Shown here piece after piece: positions 21,191 to 31,639 of a stretch of 64,000 nt of DNA; position 1 is the stretch's first letter; each line of letters opens with the position of its first letter. A program made the position numbers and the translations under genes. Source of the stretch: Qipengyuania nanhaisediminis. GTDB lineage: Bacteria; Pseudomonadota; Alphaproteobacteria; Sphingomonadales; Sphingomonadaceae. The notes under the pieces are model-generated. The model was not told where the DNA came from. It searched no databases and saw only the letters and a program-made list of their open reading frames with translations. The stretch lies in the NCBI RefSeq assembly GCF_900115585.1, contig NZ_FOWZ01000001.1, positions 951,461-1,015,460 of the forward strand, given 5' to 3'.

Positions 21191-21985
21191 TTATTTCGGC
21201 GGCATGCGGATCGCGCCGTCCAAGCGGAACTGGTGGCCGTTGATGTAGCTGTTGCGGGCGATCTCGACGACCAGAGAGGCGAATTCCTCCGGATGGCCGA
21301 GCCGTTTGGGGAAGGGGACGCTGGCGTTGAGCTGGTCCCACATCTGCGGGTTGCGATCCTTCATCCCCAGCATCAGCGGGGTCGCGAAAATGCCCGGCAT
21401 GACCGAGTTTACGCGAATTCCGAGGTCCATCAGGTCGCGGGCCATCGGCAGCACCAGCCCGTTCACGCCCGCCTTGCAGCTGCCGTAAATCACCTGGCCG
21501 ATCTGCCCGTCCTGTGCGGCGACACTTGCGGTCAGGGTGATGGCGCCGCGCTCTCCGTCTTCGTTGAGCGGCTCGCTATTGGCCATGCCGAGAGCGGAAT
21601 GGCTGGCGATGCGGTAGGATGAGACGAGAATGCCCTCCGCGCCGAATGCATAGTCCTCGGTGGAAAGGCGCTTGTAGCCGCCACTTTCCTTGTCCCAGCC
21701 CAGCGTCTTGCCCCGACGGCTGGTCATGGCGCAATGGACCGTGACACGCTCCTGTCCGTGGGCCGCACGGGCGGACGCGAACCCGTCGACCACCGATTGT
21801 TCATCGGTGATGTCGACCCGCGTGAAATGCCCGCCGATTTCGCTCGCGTGCGCTTCGCCCGCTTCCTCGTTCACGTCGAAGATCGTCACCTTGAGCCCGG
21901 CCTCGGCCAGCGCGCTCGCGCTCGCCTTGCCGAGACCCGACGCGCCGCCCGTGACGACTGCTGCCATTCCCGCTTTCAGTTCCAT
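21191..21985 (-). CDS. Short-chain dehydrogenase/reductase (3-hydroxyacyl-CoA dehydrogenase-like)
   Basis: A 264-aa classical SDR. The NAD-binding motif is TGGASGLGKA, the acidic residue FDVNEE points to NAD, and the catalytic set is Ser in TASVAA with Tyr-x-x-x-Lys in YGSCKAG. It most resembles the HSD10/2-methyl-3-hydroxybutyryl-CoA branch, with the typical NSVMPGIFATPLM block. The usual NNAG after strand 4 is replaced by HCAMTSRRG, which is uncommon. It ends only six bases from the tRNA. Substrate inferred, not shown. Confidence 0.82.
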   Translation of the reverse strand: MELKAGMAAVVTGGASGLGKASASALAEAGLKVTIFDVNEEAGEAHASEIGGHFTRVDITDEQSVVDGFASARAAHGQERVTVHCAMTSRRGKTLGWDKESGGYKRLSTEDYAFGAEGILVSSYRIASHSALGMANSEPLNEDGERGAITLTASVAAQDGQIGQVIYGSCKAGVNGLVLPMARDLMDLGIRVNSVMPGIFATPLMLGMKDRNPQMWDQLNASVPFPKRLGHPEEFASLVVEIARNSYINGHQFRLDGAIRMPPK

Positions 21986-22059
21986 GCCTACCTCCCTGCT
22001 GTCATTTGGTTTTCACGCTGCTATCGCATGGCGAGGCCTCCGGGCCAATGGAGAGAAGA

Positions 22060-23379
22060 ATGACCACCCAGATGCAGCGCCGCCAGTTCCTGTCCACGAC
22101 CGCAACCGCCTTCGGTGCCCTGACGCTGAGCGGGTGCATGACGCGCGGGGCGGATTTGACGGATGCGGGATACGGCCCGCTGGTCCATGATCCGAATGGC
22201 TTGCTCGACCTGCCCGAAGGTTTCTCCTACCGCCTGCTGTCCAGCCTTGGCGATGCGATGAGCGATGGTGGGACGGTGCCGAACAAGGCCGACGGGATGG
22301 GCTGCCTGCCGCTGCCCGGCGGAGAGATCGCGCTGGTGCGCAATCATGAACTCAAGCAAGCCGACGAGCCCGGCGGGGCGATCGCCGACGGGTACGACCG
22401 GATAGCGGGGGGTGCGGTGCTGCCGGGTGGTACGACCACGCTGGTGCTCGATGCGGCAACGCTGGAAAAGAAGCGCGAATATCGCTCGCTGGCCGGGACC
22501 ATCCGCAATTGCTCAGGCGGGGTGACCCCGTGGGGCAGCTGGCTGACCTGCGAGGAACATGTCACCAAAGCGGACGATATCGGGCCGGAGAAGCTGGGAC
22601 GCGACCATGGCTGGGTTTTCGAAATCCCGGCCGATGCCGAAGGGCAGGTCGACCCCGTGCCGCTGAAAGCAATGGGCAGGTTCAACCACGAGGCCGCCTG
22701 CGTCGACCCGGAAACCGGCATCGTCTACCTGACCGAAGACCGCGACGATTCCGTGCTCTACCGCTTCATCCCCAAGGTCTGCGGCAAACTGGCCGAAGGC
22801 GGCAGGCTGGAGGCGATGGTGATCGACGCCATGCCCGACACCCGCAACCACGATGCGCCCCTGATGCCGGTCGGGAAAAGCTATCCGGTGCGCTGGATCG
22901 CACTGGACGATGTTGAGGCTCCCGAAGACGATTTGCGTGAACGCGCGGCGGCGCAGGGGGCATCGATCATCGCACGCGGCGAAGGTATCCACATGGGCCC
23001 GGACGAGCTTTACGTGTGCTCGACCAGCGGTGGGGCGGCAAAATATGGCCAGGTGTTCAAGCTGGTGCCCGGACGCGGTGCCGGTCCCGACCGCTTCGAG
23101 CTTTTCTTCGAAAGCGAAAATGCGGCGCAGTTCAATTACGGCGATAACCTCACGGTCGGCCCGAACGGTCACCTGATCGTGTGCGAGGACCAGTACACGC
23201 CGATCGTCGACAACCGGCTCATCGGCATCACGCCCGCTGGCGAGCCCTATGCCTTCGGCCGCCTGCGCATGCAGACCGAACTGGCAGGCGGGTGCTTCTC
23301 GCCCGACGGGAAATGGTTCTTCGTCAATGCCTATGCGCCGACGCGCACGATCGCGATTACCGGTCCGTGGAAGGTGTGA
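22060..23379 (+). CDS. PhoX/DUF839 family Tat-exported lipoprotein phosphatase candidate
   Basis: 439 aa. The N-terminus has RRQFLSTTATA, a twin-arginine motif, followed by LSGC, a lipobox, so it is probably folded before export and then lipid-anchored. The rest is the PhoX/DUF839 beta-propeller: LDLPEGFSYRLLS, TWLT-type ligand strand seen as SWLTCEEH, FNHEAACVDPETG and YLTEDR, matching blocks that hold the Ca/Fe cofactor in PhoX. Alkaline phosphatase activity is the family function, though many DUF839 members are untested. The ATG at 22060 has GAGAGAAG upstream; a longer frame lacks the export signal at its start. Confidence 0.85.
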   Translation: MTTQMQRRQFLSTTATAFGALTLSGCMTRGADLTDAGYGPLVHDPNGLLDLPEGFSYRLLSSLGDAMSDGGTVPNKADGMGCLPLPGGEIALVRNHELKQADEPGGAIADGYDRIAGGAVLPGGTTTLVLDAATLEKKREYRSLAGTIRNCSGGVTPWGSWLTCEEHVTKADDIGPEKLGRDHGWVFEIPADAEGQVDPVPLKAMGRFNHEAACVDPETGIVYLTEDRDDSVLYRFIPKVCGKLAEGGRLEAMVIDAMPDTRNHDAPLMPVGKSYPVRWIALDDVEAPEDDLRERAAAQGASIIARGEGIHMGPDELYVCSTSGGAAKYGQVFKLVPGRGAGPDRFELFFESENAAQFNYGDNLTVGPNGHLIVCEDQYTPIVDNRLIGITPAGEPYAFGRLRMQTELAGGCFSPDGKWFFVNAYAPTRTIAITGPWKV

Positions 23380-23390
23380 CGCCGCTTTAA

Positions 23391-23945
23391 ATGAGCGCGC
23401 TGCTGTTCGCCCTTGTCGCGGCTTTCGCGCTTTCGATCGGCGCGCGCGACCAGCTGCTGATCGCGGATCTGCGCGCCCGGCTGGGCCCGTCGCCCGGCCT
23501 TATTGCGACGGTAGTGGCTGTGGCGGCGGCAACTGGGGCACTGGCCGGCTGGGCCGGCGGCAGGTTCGCCGCCTTGCTGTCGGTCAATACAGCGCAGATG
23601 TTCGTCGCGCTGGCGCTGTTGCTCGCGGCGGTCGAACTCGCGTGGCCCAATCGCGGCAAGCCGCCTGCGGAACCGACCCGTTCGCTCTTCGCCATCGGGG
23701 TCGCTCTGGCATTACGCCAGCTCACCGATGCCGCGCGCTTTGTGGTCTTCGCGATTGGTGCGGCGCTCGCCTTCCCGCAGATGGCAGCGCTCGGCGGCGC
23801 TTTGGGTGGAGCGGCGGCGATTGCGACCGGCTATGTGCTTGGCGAAAGGCTGCGCTTGCTGCCCCATCGCGCGGTTCGACTGGGTTTGGCGGCCATCATC
23901 TTCATCGGCGCGATAATAATCGGATTTTCCGTTCGTCTTGCGTGA
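23391..23945 (+). CDS. Small polytopic membrane protein, degenerate TMEM165/GDT1-like
   Basis: 184 aa with about six hydrophobic helices arranged as two similar halves separated by a charged loop (around residue 85). GDT1-family cation transporters carry E-x-G-D-K/R-T/S in each half. Here the equivalent places read SIGARDQL and LTDAARFV: the position and hydrophobic context fit, but the key acidic residues are lost. The protein is therefore either a non-transporting relative or an unrelated small membrane protein. It starts 11 bases after the PhoX-like gene. Confidence 0.55.
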   Translation: MSALLFALVAAFALSIGARDQLLIADLRARLGPSPGLIATVVAVAAATGALAGWAGGRFAALLSVNTAQMFVALALLLAAVELAWPNRGKPPAEPTRSLFAIGVALALRQLTDAARFVVFAIGAALAFPQMAALGGALGGAAAIATGYVLGERLRLLPHRAVRLGLAAIIFIGAIIIGFSVRLA

Positions 23946-24052
23946 TAAGGATCGTTTATTCCGATCTCTGCAACAGCCAAAGACCATGAAACCCTTTGTC
24001 CGTCCTCCCGTTGGTCGAGTGTACAGTTCATAATCCAAGAAGGGGATTTTCC

Positions 24053-24514
24053 ATGGCCGAACTCGGCAACAATTCGAAAGCCGGTCTCGTTACCGCGCTC
24101 AACGGCGCACTGGCCGACACGCTGGCGCTCTATATGAAGACCAAGAACTTCCATTGGCATGTCGCGGGCCCGCGCTTTCGCGACCTCCACGTCCTGTTCG
24201 ACGAGCAGGCCGCCCAGCTGATCGCCACTGTCGACGACCTGGGTGAGCGCGTGCGCAAGAACGACGAATACACGCTGACCTCGATCGGCTCGGTCGCCAG
24301 CGAGACCAAGATCGCCGACCAGGACGACGTCACGATCACCGCAGACGCGATGGTGAAGGAGCTGCGCGACGACAACCGCAAGCTGCATGATCGCCTCGGC
24401 AAGGTGAAGGAAGAAGCCGAAACCGTTGGCGATAACGCGACCAGCGGCATCGTCGACGACTGGATCGACCAGTGCGAAGAGCGCATCTGGTTCCTCAACC
24501 AGACCAGCAAGTAA
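24053..24514 (+). CDS. dps: Dps-family DNA-protection ferritin
   Basis: A 153-aa four-helix protein. The ferroxidase residues of the Dps family are visible: KNFHWHVAGPRFRDLHVLFDEQ region, with the two histidines, Asp and Glu that bind iron at the dimer interface (quoted here only by motif: NFHWHV, LHVLFDE). Dps stores iron as ferric oxide using hydrogen peroxide and shields DNA in stationary phase. The ATG at 24053 follows AGAAGGGGA; an upstream frame adds no recognisable domain. A strong terminator follows at 24542. Confidence 0.93.
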   Translation: MAELGNNSKAGLVTALNGALADTLALYMKTKNFHWHVAGPRFRDLHVLFDEQAAQLIATVDDLGERVRKNDEYTLTSIGSVASETKIADQDDVTITADAMVKELRDDNRKLHDRLGKVKEEAETVGDNATSGIVDDWIDQCEERIWFLNQTSK

Positions 24515-24541
24515 GCTTCGCAGAAAAATACCAATTCACAG

Positions 24542-24576
24542 CCCGTTCGCACCTTGGGTGCGGGCGGGTTTGTTGT
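24542..24576 (+). terminator. Rho-independent terminator after dps
   Basis: A 12-pair stem (CCCGTTCGCACC with GGTGCGGGCGGG, two G-T pairs) closed by a three-base loop and followed by TTTGTTGT. It ends transcription of dps before pgl. Confidence 0.8.
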
Positions 24577-24587
24577 ATGTGTGAGCC

Positions 24588-25208
24588 ATGGCAGACGTAA
24601 CGATCATCGAACGGGCTAGCGACGAAGCAATCGCCGACTGGCTCGCCGCACGACTTTCCGAGGCAATGGATGCAGGGGAAGGTCCGGTCACGATCACCGT
24701 CCCCGGCGGTTCGACGCCGTTCCCGATTATAGAGAAGCTGCTCGAACACGACCTCGATTTCTCGCGGCTGGTCGTGTGGCCGAATGACGATCGCATCGTT
24801 CCCGAAGATCACGAAGCGTCGAACACGGGCAAACTCAGGGCGCTCTTCGAACCGGCCGGTGCGGAAGTGGTGACGCTGACGATCATGGAGGCGGTGCCGC
24901 ATTTCGACCTCGCCTGGCTCGGCATGGGTGCGGACGGTCACATCGCTTCGCTGTTTCCCAACACCGATCCGCAAATCGATGAAGAGCGGCGGATCATCCG
25001 CCTGACGCCTGATCCCCTGCCGCCGGAAGCGCCGTTCGACCGGATAAGCCTCACGCTGCCGTCATTGCTCGATTCCGCCCAGATCGCCTTCGTGATCCGT
25101 GGTTCGGACAAGCGCACGGTTTTCGACGATGCCGTGTCCGGCCAGAGCGACCTGCCTGTCGCACGGCTGCTCAAAGGTGCGAGCCAGCCCGTCACATGCT
25201 TCACCTGA
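24588..25208 (+). CDS. pgl: 6-phosphogluconolactonase
   Basis: A 206-aa protein of the glucosamine-6-phosphate isomerase/6-phosphogluconolactonase fold, hydrolysing the lactone formed by glucose-6-phosphate dehydrogenase. TVPGGSTPFPI is the phosphate loop, WPNDDRIV replaces the more common W-x-DER, and LGMGADGHIASLFP contains the catalytic histidine. The usual partners zwf and edd are not in the window. The 3' end overlaps the Nudix gene by 13 bases. Confidence 0.9.
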   Translation: MADVTIIERASDEAIADWLAARLSEAMDAGEGPVTITVPGGSTPFPIIEKLLEHDLDFSRLVVWPNDDRIVPEDHEASNTGKLRALFEPAGAEVVTLTIMEAVPHFDLAWLGMGADGHIASLFPNTDPQIDEERRIIRLTPDPLPPEAPFDRISLTLPSLLDSAQIAFVIRGSDKRTVFDDAVSGQSDLPVARLLKGASQPVTCFT

Positions 25209-25666
25209 TCCCGGCGCCGCTGCACCGGCTCGCCCTTCGCATCGCTTACCGCTTGCGCGCGCGCCTGCGCAAATCCACCGGTACGACCCGTGACGGGGTG
25301 AGCGTAATCGTGCGTGACCTCGACGGGCAATTGCTACTCGTGCGCCACAGCTACGGCCCCGAAGGCTGGTTCTTTATCGGCGGCGGCATCGATCGCGGTG
25401 AAACGGCGGAACAGGCGGCGCGGCGCGAGATGCGCGAGGAGGTCGGCTGCGAAGCGACCGCGATCAGGCCAATCGGCACCATCGAAGAGGAATTGTCGGG
25501 CGCCGCGCATACGGCGCATATCTTTGCTGCGGTGATCGACGACCTGCCCAGACCCGATGGCCGCGAAATCGTGGAAGCGCGGTTCTTTCCCACCCACTCG
25601 CTGCCCGAGCCGCTGAGCCCGCGCACGCGCGAGCGGCTGGCCTTGTGGCGCGCCAACGCCGCCTAG
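25196..25666 (+). CDS. Nudix hydrolase
   Basis: A 156-aa protein with a complete Nudix box, GGIDRGETAEQAARREMREEVG, in outline G-x5-E-x7-R-E-x-x-E-E-x-G, at about residues 64-85. The leading LLLVRHSYGPEGWFFIGGG strand is typical. It cleaves a nucleoside diphosphate linked to another moiety; the substrate cannot be deduced. It starts inside the end of pgl, so is likely co-expressed. Its stop overlaps the end of convergent dinB by four bases. Confidence 0.88.
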   Translation: MLHLIPAPLHRLALRIAYRLRARLRKSTGTTRDGVSVIVRDLDGQLLLVRHSYGPEGWFFIGGGIDRGETAEQAARREMREEVGCEATAIRPIGTIEEELSGAAHTAHIFAAVIDDLPRPDGREIVEARFFPTHSLPEPLSPRTRERLALWRANAA

Positions 25667-26781
25667 AGCAGGCTCAGCTGCGCGTCGGGCCGCCGCGGTT
25701 CTTCCTCTTCGTCCTTTTCGAGCTTCGAAAGGGTTAGCCCCATCAGCCTGATCGGCATGGGGAGCGGAAGAACCTCTTCGAGCAGGATCCGGGACACGCT
25801 CGCGAATTCCTCCTTGTCGGTGATCGGGCGGGGCACTGACTTGGCCCGGCTGAAGATCTGGAAGTCGGTGTATTTCAGCTTGAGGGTGACCGTGCGCCCG
25901 CTTGCCTCGGCGCGCTCGATCCTTTCCCAGACGATGTCGATGATGTTTTCCAGCGTCTCGCGCAGTTCCGATCCCGAGGATATGTCGCGGCTGAAGGTGC
26001 GTTCGCCGCCGACCGACTTGCGGGTGCGGCTGGCGCGCACCGGGCGCAGGTCGATGCCGCGCGCGGCGCGGTAGAGATAATCGGCGAAGCTGCCGAAATG
26101 GGCGCGCAGCCACTCGAGGTCCTTGGCTGCGAGGTCCGCACCTGTTGCGATGCCGAGACGGGTCATCTTCTCCTCCGCCTTTGGACCGACGCCGTGGAAC
26201 CGCCTGACGGGCAGGGACTGGACGAAATCCGCGCCCTGGCCCGGGCGAATGACGCACAGTCCGTCGGGCTTGTTCTGGTCGCTGGCGAGCTTGGCGAGGA
26301 ACTTGTTGTAACTGACCCCGGCGCTGGCGGTCAGCTTTGTCTTGGCGCGGATTTCCTGCCGGATCAGTTCGGCGATGCGGGTCGCGCTGCCAATGCCCAG
26401 CCGGTCCTCGGTCACATCGAGATAGGCTTCGTCGAGGCTGAGCGGTTCGACCAGTTCGGTGTGGTGGCGGAAAATCGCCCTGATCTGCTGCGAGACCTCG
26501 CGGTAGACGTCGAAGCGGCTCTTGCAGAAGATGAGATCGGGGCACAGCCGCTTGGCCGTGACCGAGGGCATGGCGCTGCGCACGCCGAACTTGCGCGCTT
26601 CGTAGCTGGCCGCGGCCACGACGCCGCGCCCACTCGCCCCGCCGACTGCCACGGGCTTGCCGCGCAGGTCCGGATTGTCGCGCTGTTCTACGCTGGCGAA
26701 GAAGGCATCCATGTCGACGTGGATGATCTTGCGCAGGCCATCGGCCTCCTCGTCATCATCCCTGTCCTGCGCTTCGCTCAT
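25663..26781 (-). CDS. dinB: DNA polymerase IV (Y-family translesion polymerase)
   Basis: A 372-aa Y-family polymerase. The catalytic carboxylates lie in HVDMDAFFASVEQR and SLDEAYLDVT, the helix-hairpin-helix in RRFHGVGPKAEEKM, and the little-finger domain follows at about residue 240. It performs error-prone synthesis past lesions. The C-terminal clamp-binding motif is probably the QLSLL at the very end. No alphaproteobacterial LexA box (GTTC-N7-GTTC) was seen upstream, so SOS control is not evident. Confidence 0.93.
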   Translation of the reverse strand: MSEAQDRDDDEEADGLRKIIHVDMDAFFASVEQRDNPDLRGKPVAVGGASGRGVVAAASYEARKFGVRSAMPSVTAKRLCPDLIFCKSRFDVYREVSQQIRAIFRHHTELVEPLSLDEAYLDVTEDRLGIGSATRIAELIRQEIRAKTKLTASAGVSYNKFLAKLASDQNKPDGLCVIRPGQGADFVQSLPVRRFHGVGPKAEEKMTRLGIATGADLAAKDLEWLRAHFGSFADYLYRAARGIDLRPVRASRTRKSVGGERTFSRDISSGSELRETLENIIDIVWERIERAEASGRTVTLKLKYTDFQIFSRAKSVPRPITDKEEFASVSRILLEEVLPLPMPIRLMGLTLSKLEKDEEEEPRRPDAQLSLL

Positions 26782-26846
26782 GTCACTCCAGATAGCGATA
26801 CGGGTTGCAAAGCGGAACCTTGTGCGGCACCCGCCATTTTGTGCAA

Positions 26847-28112
26847 ATGCGAAACGATCAACTTGCGACGGGCGAACGCCCCACTGCCGAGGCCGCCAAG
26901 CGCGGACCCATTGGCGAGCGCGAGCTGATCTGGATGATGGCGCTGCTGATGGCGCTCAACGCTTTCGGTATCGATGCCATCCTCCCCGCGCTCGACGCCC
27001 TGGCGACCGATCTCGGCGCGCAGGGCAACAACCGGCAGTTCGTGGTAGGTGCCTATTTGCTCGCAGCAGGGATCGGCACGCTGGTGCCGGGTGCCTTCGC
27101 CGATCGCTACGGGCGCAGGCCCGTGCTGTTCGTGGCCCTGTTCCTCTATATCTCGCTTTCGATCGCCTGCGCGCTGGCCAGCACATTCGACATGCTGGTG
27201 GTGTTGCGCGCGGCACAGGGCTTCTTCGCAGCGGGCATCATCGCCCTGCCGCCTGCGATCATTCGCGACCGGGTTGGCGGCGACAAGATGGCGCGCATGA
27301 TGAGCCTGATCTTCGTGATCTTCCTGCTGGTACCTGCTGTCGCGCCCAGCATCGGGCAGGGCGTGCTCGTCCTGATGGGCGACTGGCGCTGGATTTTTGC
27401 CAGCATGGCGCTGGCCGGTGTGGTGATGAGCGCCTGGGTCTATTTCCGCCTGCCGGAGACGCTTCACGAGGAAGACCGGCAGGAAATCCGCATCGGGCCC
27501 ATCGCGCGCAACATGAAGAGCGCGGTCACCTTGCGCGAAACCATCGGCTACACGCTCGGCAGTGCGCTGGTCTTCGGCGGGTTGTTCGGCTTCATCAATT
27601 CCTCGCAGCAGTTGATCGGCGAGGCTTTCGGGGCGGGCGACCGCTTCCCGCTGATCTTTGCAATCTGCGCAGGCTGCATGGCGCTGGCCAATTGGTCGAA
27701 CAGTCGCATCGTCGAACGTTTCGGCGCGCGCAAGGTCAGCCATGCGGCGCTGTTCGCCTTTATCGCGGTGGCGGCGGCGCAGCTCTATTTCGCCAACCAG
27801 CCCGACGAAACGCTGTGGACCTTCGTCCCGCTGATGGCGGCGAACATGAGCCTGCTGGGCTTCATCGGCGCAAATTTCGGCAGCATCGCCTTGCAGCCCT
27901 TCCGCCACATCGCCGGCGCTGCGTCTTCGGCGCAGGGCTTCCTTCGCATGACCAGCGGCGCCTTGCTGGGGGCCTTCGTCGGCTATGCCTATGACGGCAC
28001 GGCCCGCCCGCTTGCAGCAGCGCTGCTCGTCACGGCGGTGCTGAGCCTTGCTTTCGTGTTGTTCTCCGAGCGCGGGGAGCTGTTCGGAGAAAAGATGCCC
28101 GAAGACGCCTAG
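26847..28112 (+). CDS. MFS multidrug efflux transporter, Bcr/CflA-like
   Basis: A 421-aa major facilitator with twelve predicted helices. The loop 2-3 motif appears as GAFADRYGRRPVL and motif C-like glycines follow, typical of drug/H+ antiporters of the Bcr/CflA branch. The ATG at 26847 was chosen; a TTG at 26805 is in frame but has no merit. It is divergent from dinB across 65 bases that include GGTTGC-N5-GGAACC, a near-dyad that could bind a regulator. Its stop overlaps the end of the convergent carboxylase gene. Confidence 0.87.
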   Translation: MRNDQLATGERPTAEAAKRGPIGERELIWMMALLMALNAFGIDAILPALDALATDLGAQGNNRQFVVGAYLLAAGIGTLVPGAFADRYGRRPVLFVALFLYISLSIACALASTFDMLVVLRAAQGFFAAGIIALPPAIIRDRVGGDKMARMMSLIFVIFLLVPAVAPSIGQGVLVLMGDWRWIFASMALAGVVMSAWVYFRLPETLHEEDRQEIRIGPIARNMKSAVTLRETIGYTLGSALVFGGLFGFINSSQQLIGEAFGAGDRFPLIFAICAGCMALANWSNSRIVERFGARKVSHAALFAFIAVAAAQLYFANQPDETLWTFVPLMAANMSLLGFIGANFGSIALQPFRHIAGAASSAQGFLRMTSGALLGAFVGYAYDGTARPLAAALLVTAVLSLAFVLFSERGELFGEKMPEDA

Positions 28113-29659
28113 GCTTCGGCGTGCAGGCGTCGCCAGGCGAGATCGGCGAATTCACACAGCAGGGGCCGCGTATCGCGCGGGTCGATGATATCCTCGACAT
28201 TGAAGCGTTCGGCGCTGCGGAAGGGCGATGTGACCTTGTCGAGCCGTTCGCGAATGGCGGCGAGTTCCGCTTCCGGGTCCTCCGCCGCCTCGAGTTCCGA
28301 CTTGTAGGCCACTTCCAGCCCGCCCGCGATCGGCAGGCTGCCCCAGTCGCCACTCGGCCAGCAGAAGCGGTACTGAAACGTCTCCGCATTGCTCATCGCG
28401 CTGCCCGCAATGCCATAGGCGCGGCGCAGCACGACCGAGGCGAGCGGGACGCTGGCCTTGTAGATCGCGTTCATTGCCTGCACGCCGTAACGGATCGTGC
28501 CCGCCATTTCCGCCTCGCGCCCGATCATGAAACCGGGGTTGTCGACGAGATGGACGATCGGCAGGCGAAACTGGTCGGCCAGCTTCACGAAGCGTTCCAC
28601 CTTTTCGGAGGTTTTCGCCTCCCACGATCCGCCGAGATAGGAGGGATCGCTGGCAAGGACCGCGACCGGCCATCCGTCGAGCCGGGCGAGGGCGGTGATG
28701 CAGGCGCGGCCCCACATGCGGCCGATTTCGAATACGGTGCCCTGGTCGAAAACCATCTCCATGCAGCGGCGCATGGAATAAACTTGTTTGTCCTCGCGCG
28801 GTACCAGGGAAAGCAGCGCTTCCTCGCGGCGGTGGACCGGATCTGTGCAATTGGATCGGCGCGCAAACTGGCCGACGTGTTCGGGCATGAAGGAGAGGAA
28901 ATGGCGCGCGCGGGCGAAGGCCTCGGCCTCGCTTGCCACCTCGTCGTCGATCACGCCATTGCGGGTATGGATGCCGCTGCCGCCGAGGTCTTCTTTCGCC
29001 TGGTTGTGATCGGTCGATCCCTTGTAACTATCGCCGAGGCCATCGACCACGGCGGGGCCGGCGGCGAAGATCTGGCTGAGGCCCTTCACCATGACCGAAT
29101 AATGGCTCGCCACCGCACGCGCCGCGCCAAGCCCTGCGGTGGGGCCGAGCGCGAGCGCGACGACAGGCACGGTATCGAGGTTCTTCACCACGTCCGACCA
29201 GCCGGGCACGGCGGGGATATAGGTCGCGCCGATCTGTTCGAGCGTCTTGACGCTGCCGCCGCCGCCCGTGCCGTCGATCATGCGGATGATGGGCAGCTTG
29301 AGCTCGTGCGCCATCTTTTCGGCCTGCACCATCTTGCGGGAAATGCCCGCATCGGCCGCACCGCCGCGAATGGTGAAATCGTCTGCCGTGGCCACGACAG
29401 GGCGGCCTTCGATCAGCGCTTTTCCGAACAGGAAGGGGGCAGGGAGGATACCGGCAAGGTCGCCGTTCTCGTCATAGCTCGCCTTGCCCGCGATCTTGCC
29501 GATTTCGCGGAAACTGCCGTCATCGACCAGTGCAGCGAGCCGTGCGCGGGCGTCCATCTTGCCGCGCGCGTGCTGGCGCGAAACCTTCTCCTCGCCGCCC
29601 ATTTGTTCGGCGAGCGCCTCGCGTCGGCGCAATTCGTCGAGTTCGTCCTGCCAGCTCAT
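28109..29659 (-). CDS. Acyl-CoA carboxylase, carboxyltransferase subunit
   Basis: A 516-aa crotonase-fold carboxyltransferase that moves CO2 from carboxybiotin to an acyl-CoA. It has HARGKMDARARL near the N-terminus, TGGGGSVKTLEQI, and the second-half oxyanion block MAGTIRYGVQAMNA. The sequence is diverged from textbook PccB (which opens with a different consensus), so propionyl-, methylcrotonyl- or another acyl-CoA is possible. It lies 56 bases downstream of its biotin-bearing partner. Propionyl-CoA from the valine pathway in this window makes that substrate attractive but unproven. Confidence 0.83.
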   Translation of the reverse strand: MSWQDELDELRRREALAEQMGGEEKVSRQHARGKMDARARLAALVDDGSFREIGKIAGKASYDENGDLAGILPAPFLFGKALIEGRPVVATADDFTIRGGAADAGISRKMVQAEKMAHELKLPIIRMIDGTGGGGSVKTLEQIGATYIPAVPGWSDVVKNLDTVPVVALALGPTAGLGAARAVASHYSVMVKGLSQIFAAGPAVVDGLGDSYKGSTDHNQAKEDLGGSGIHTRNGVIDDEVASEAEAFARARHFLSFMPEHVGQFARRSNCTDPVHRREEALLSLVPREDKQVYSMRRCMEMVFDQGTVFEIGRMWGRACITALARLDGWPVAVLASDPSYLGGSWEAKTSEKVERFVKLADQFRLPIVHLVDNPGFMIGREAEMAGTIRYGVQAMNAIYKASVPLASVVLRRAYGIAGSAMSNAETFQYRFCWPSGDWGSLPIAGGLEVAYKSELEAAEDPEAELAAIRERLDKVTSPFRSAERFNVEDIIDPRDTRPLLCEFADLAWRRLHAEA

Positions 29660-29715
29660 GCGTGCCCTCTCTCCTCATCGGACACGCTTGCAAGGGTCGG
29701 AGCGAAAGGGAAGCC

Positions 29716-31587
<1,872 letters not shown>

Positions 31588-31639
31588 ACGAATGCGCGCT
31601 AGCCGTAGCGGCCAGATCCATCAAGCGCCTGGCTTCAAG

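Noticed and set aside
26782..26846. A possible SOS box before dinB.
   Set aside because: Only one GTTC is present; the second half reads CAAC instead of GTTC at the required spacing.
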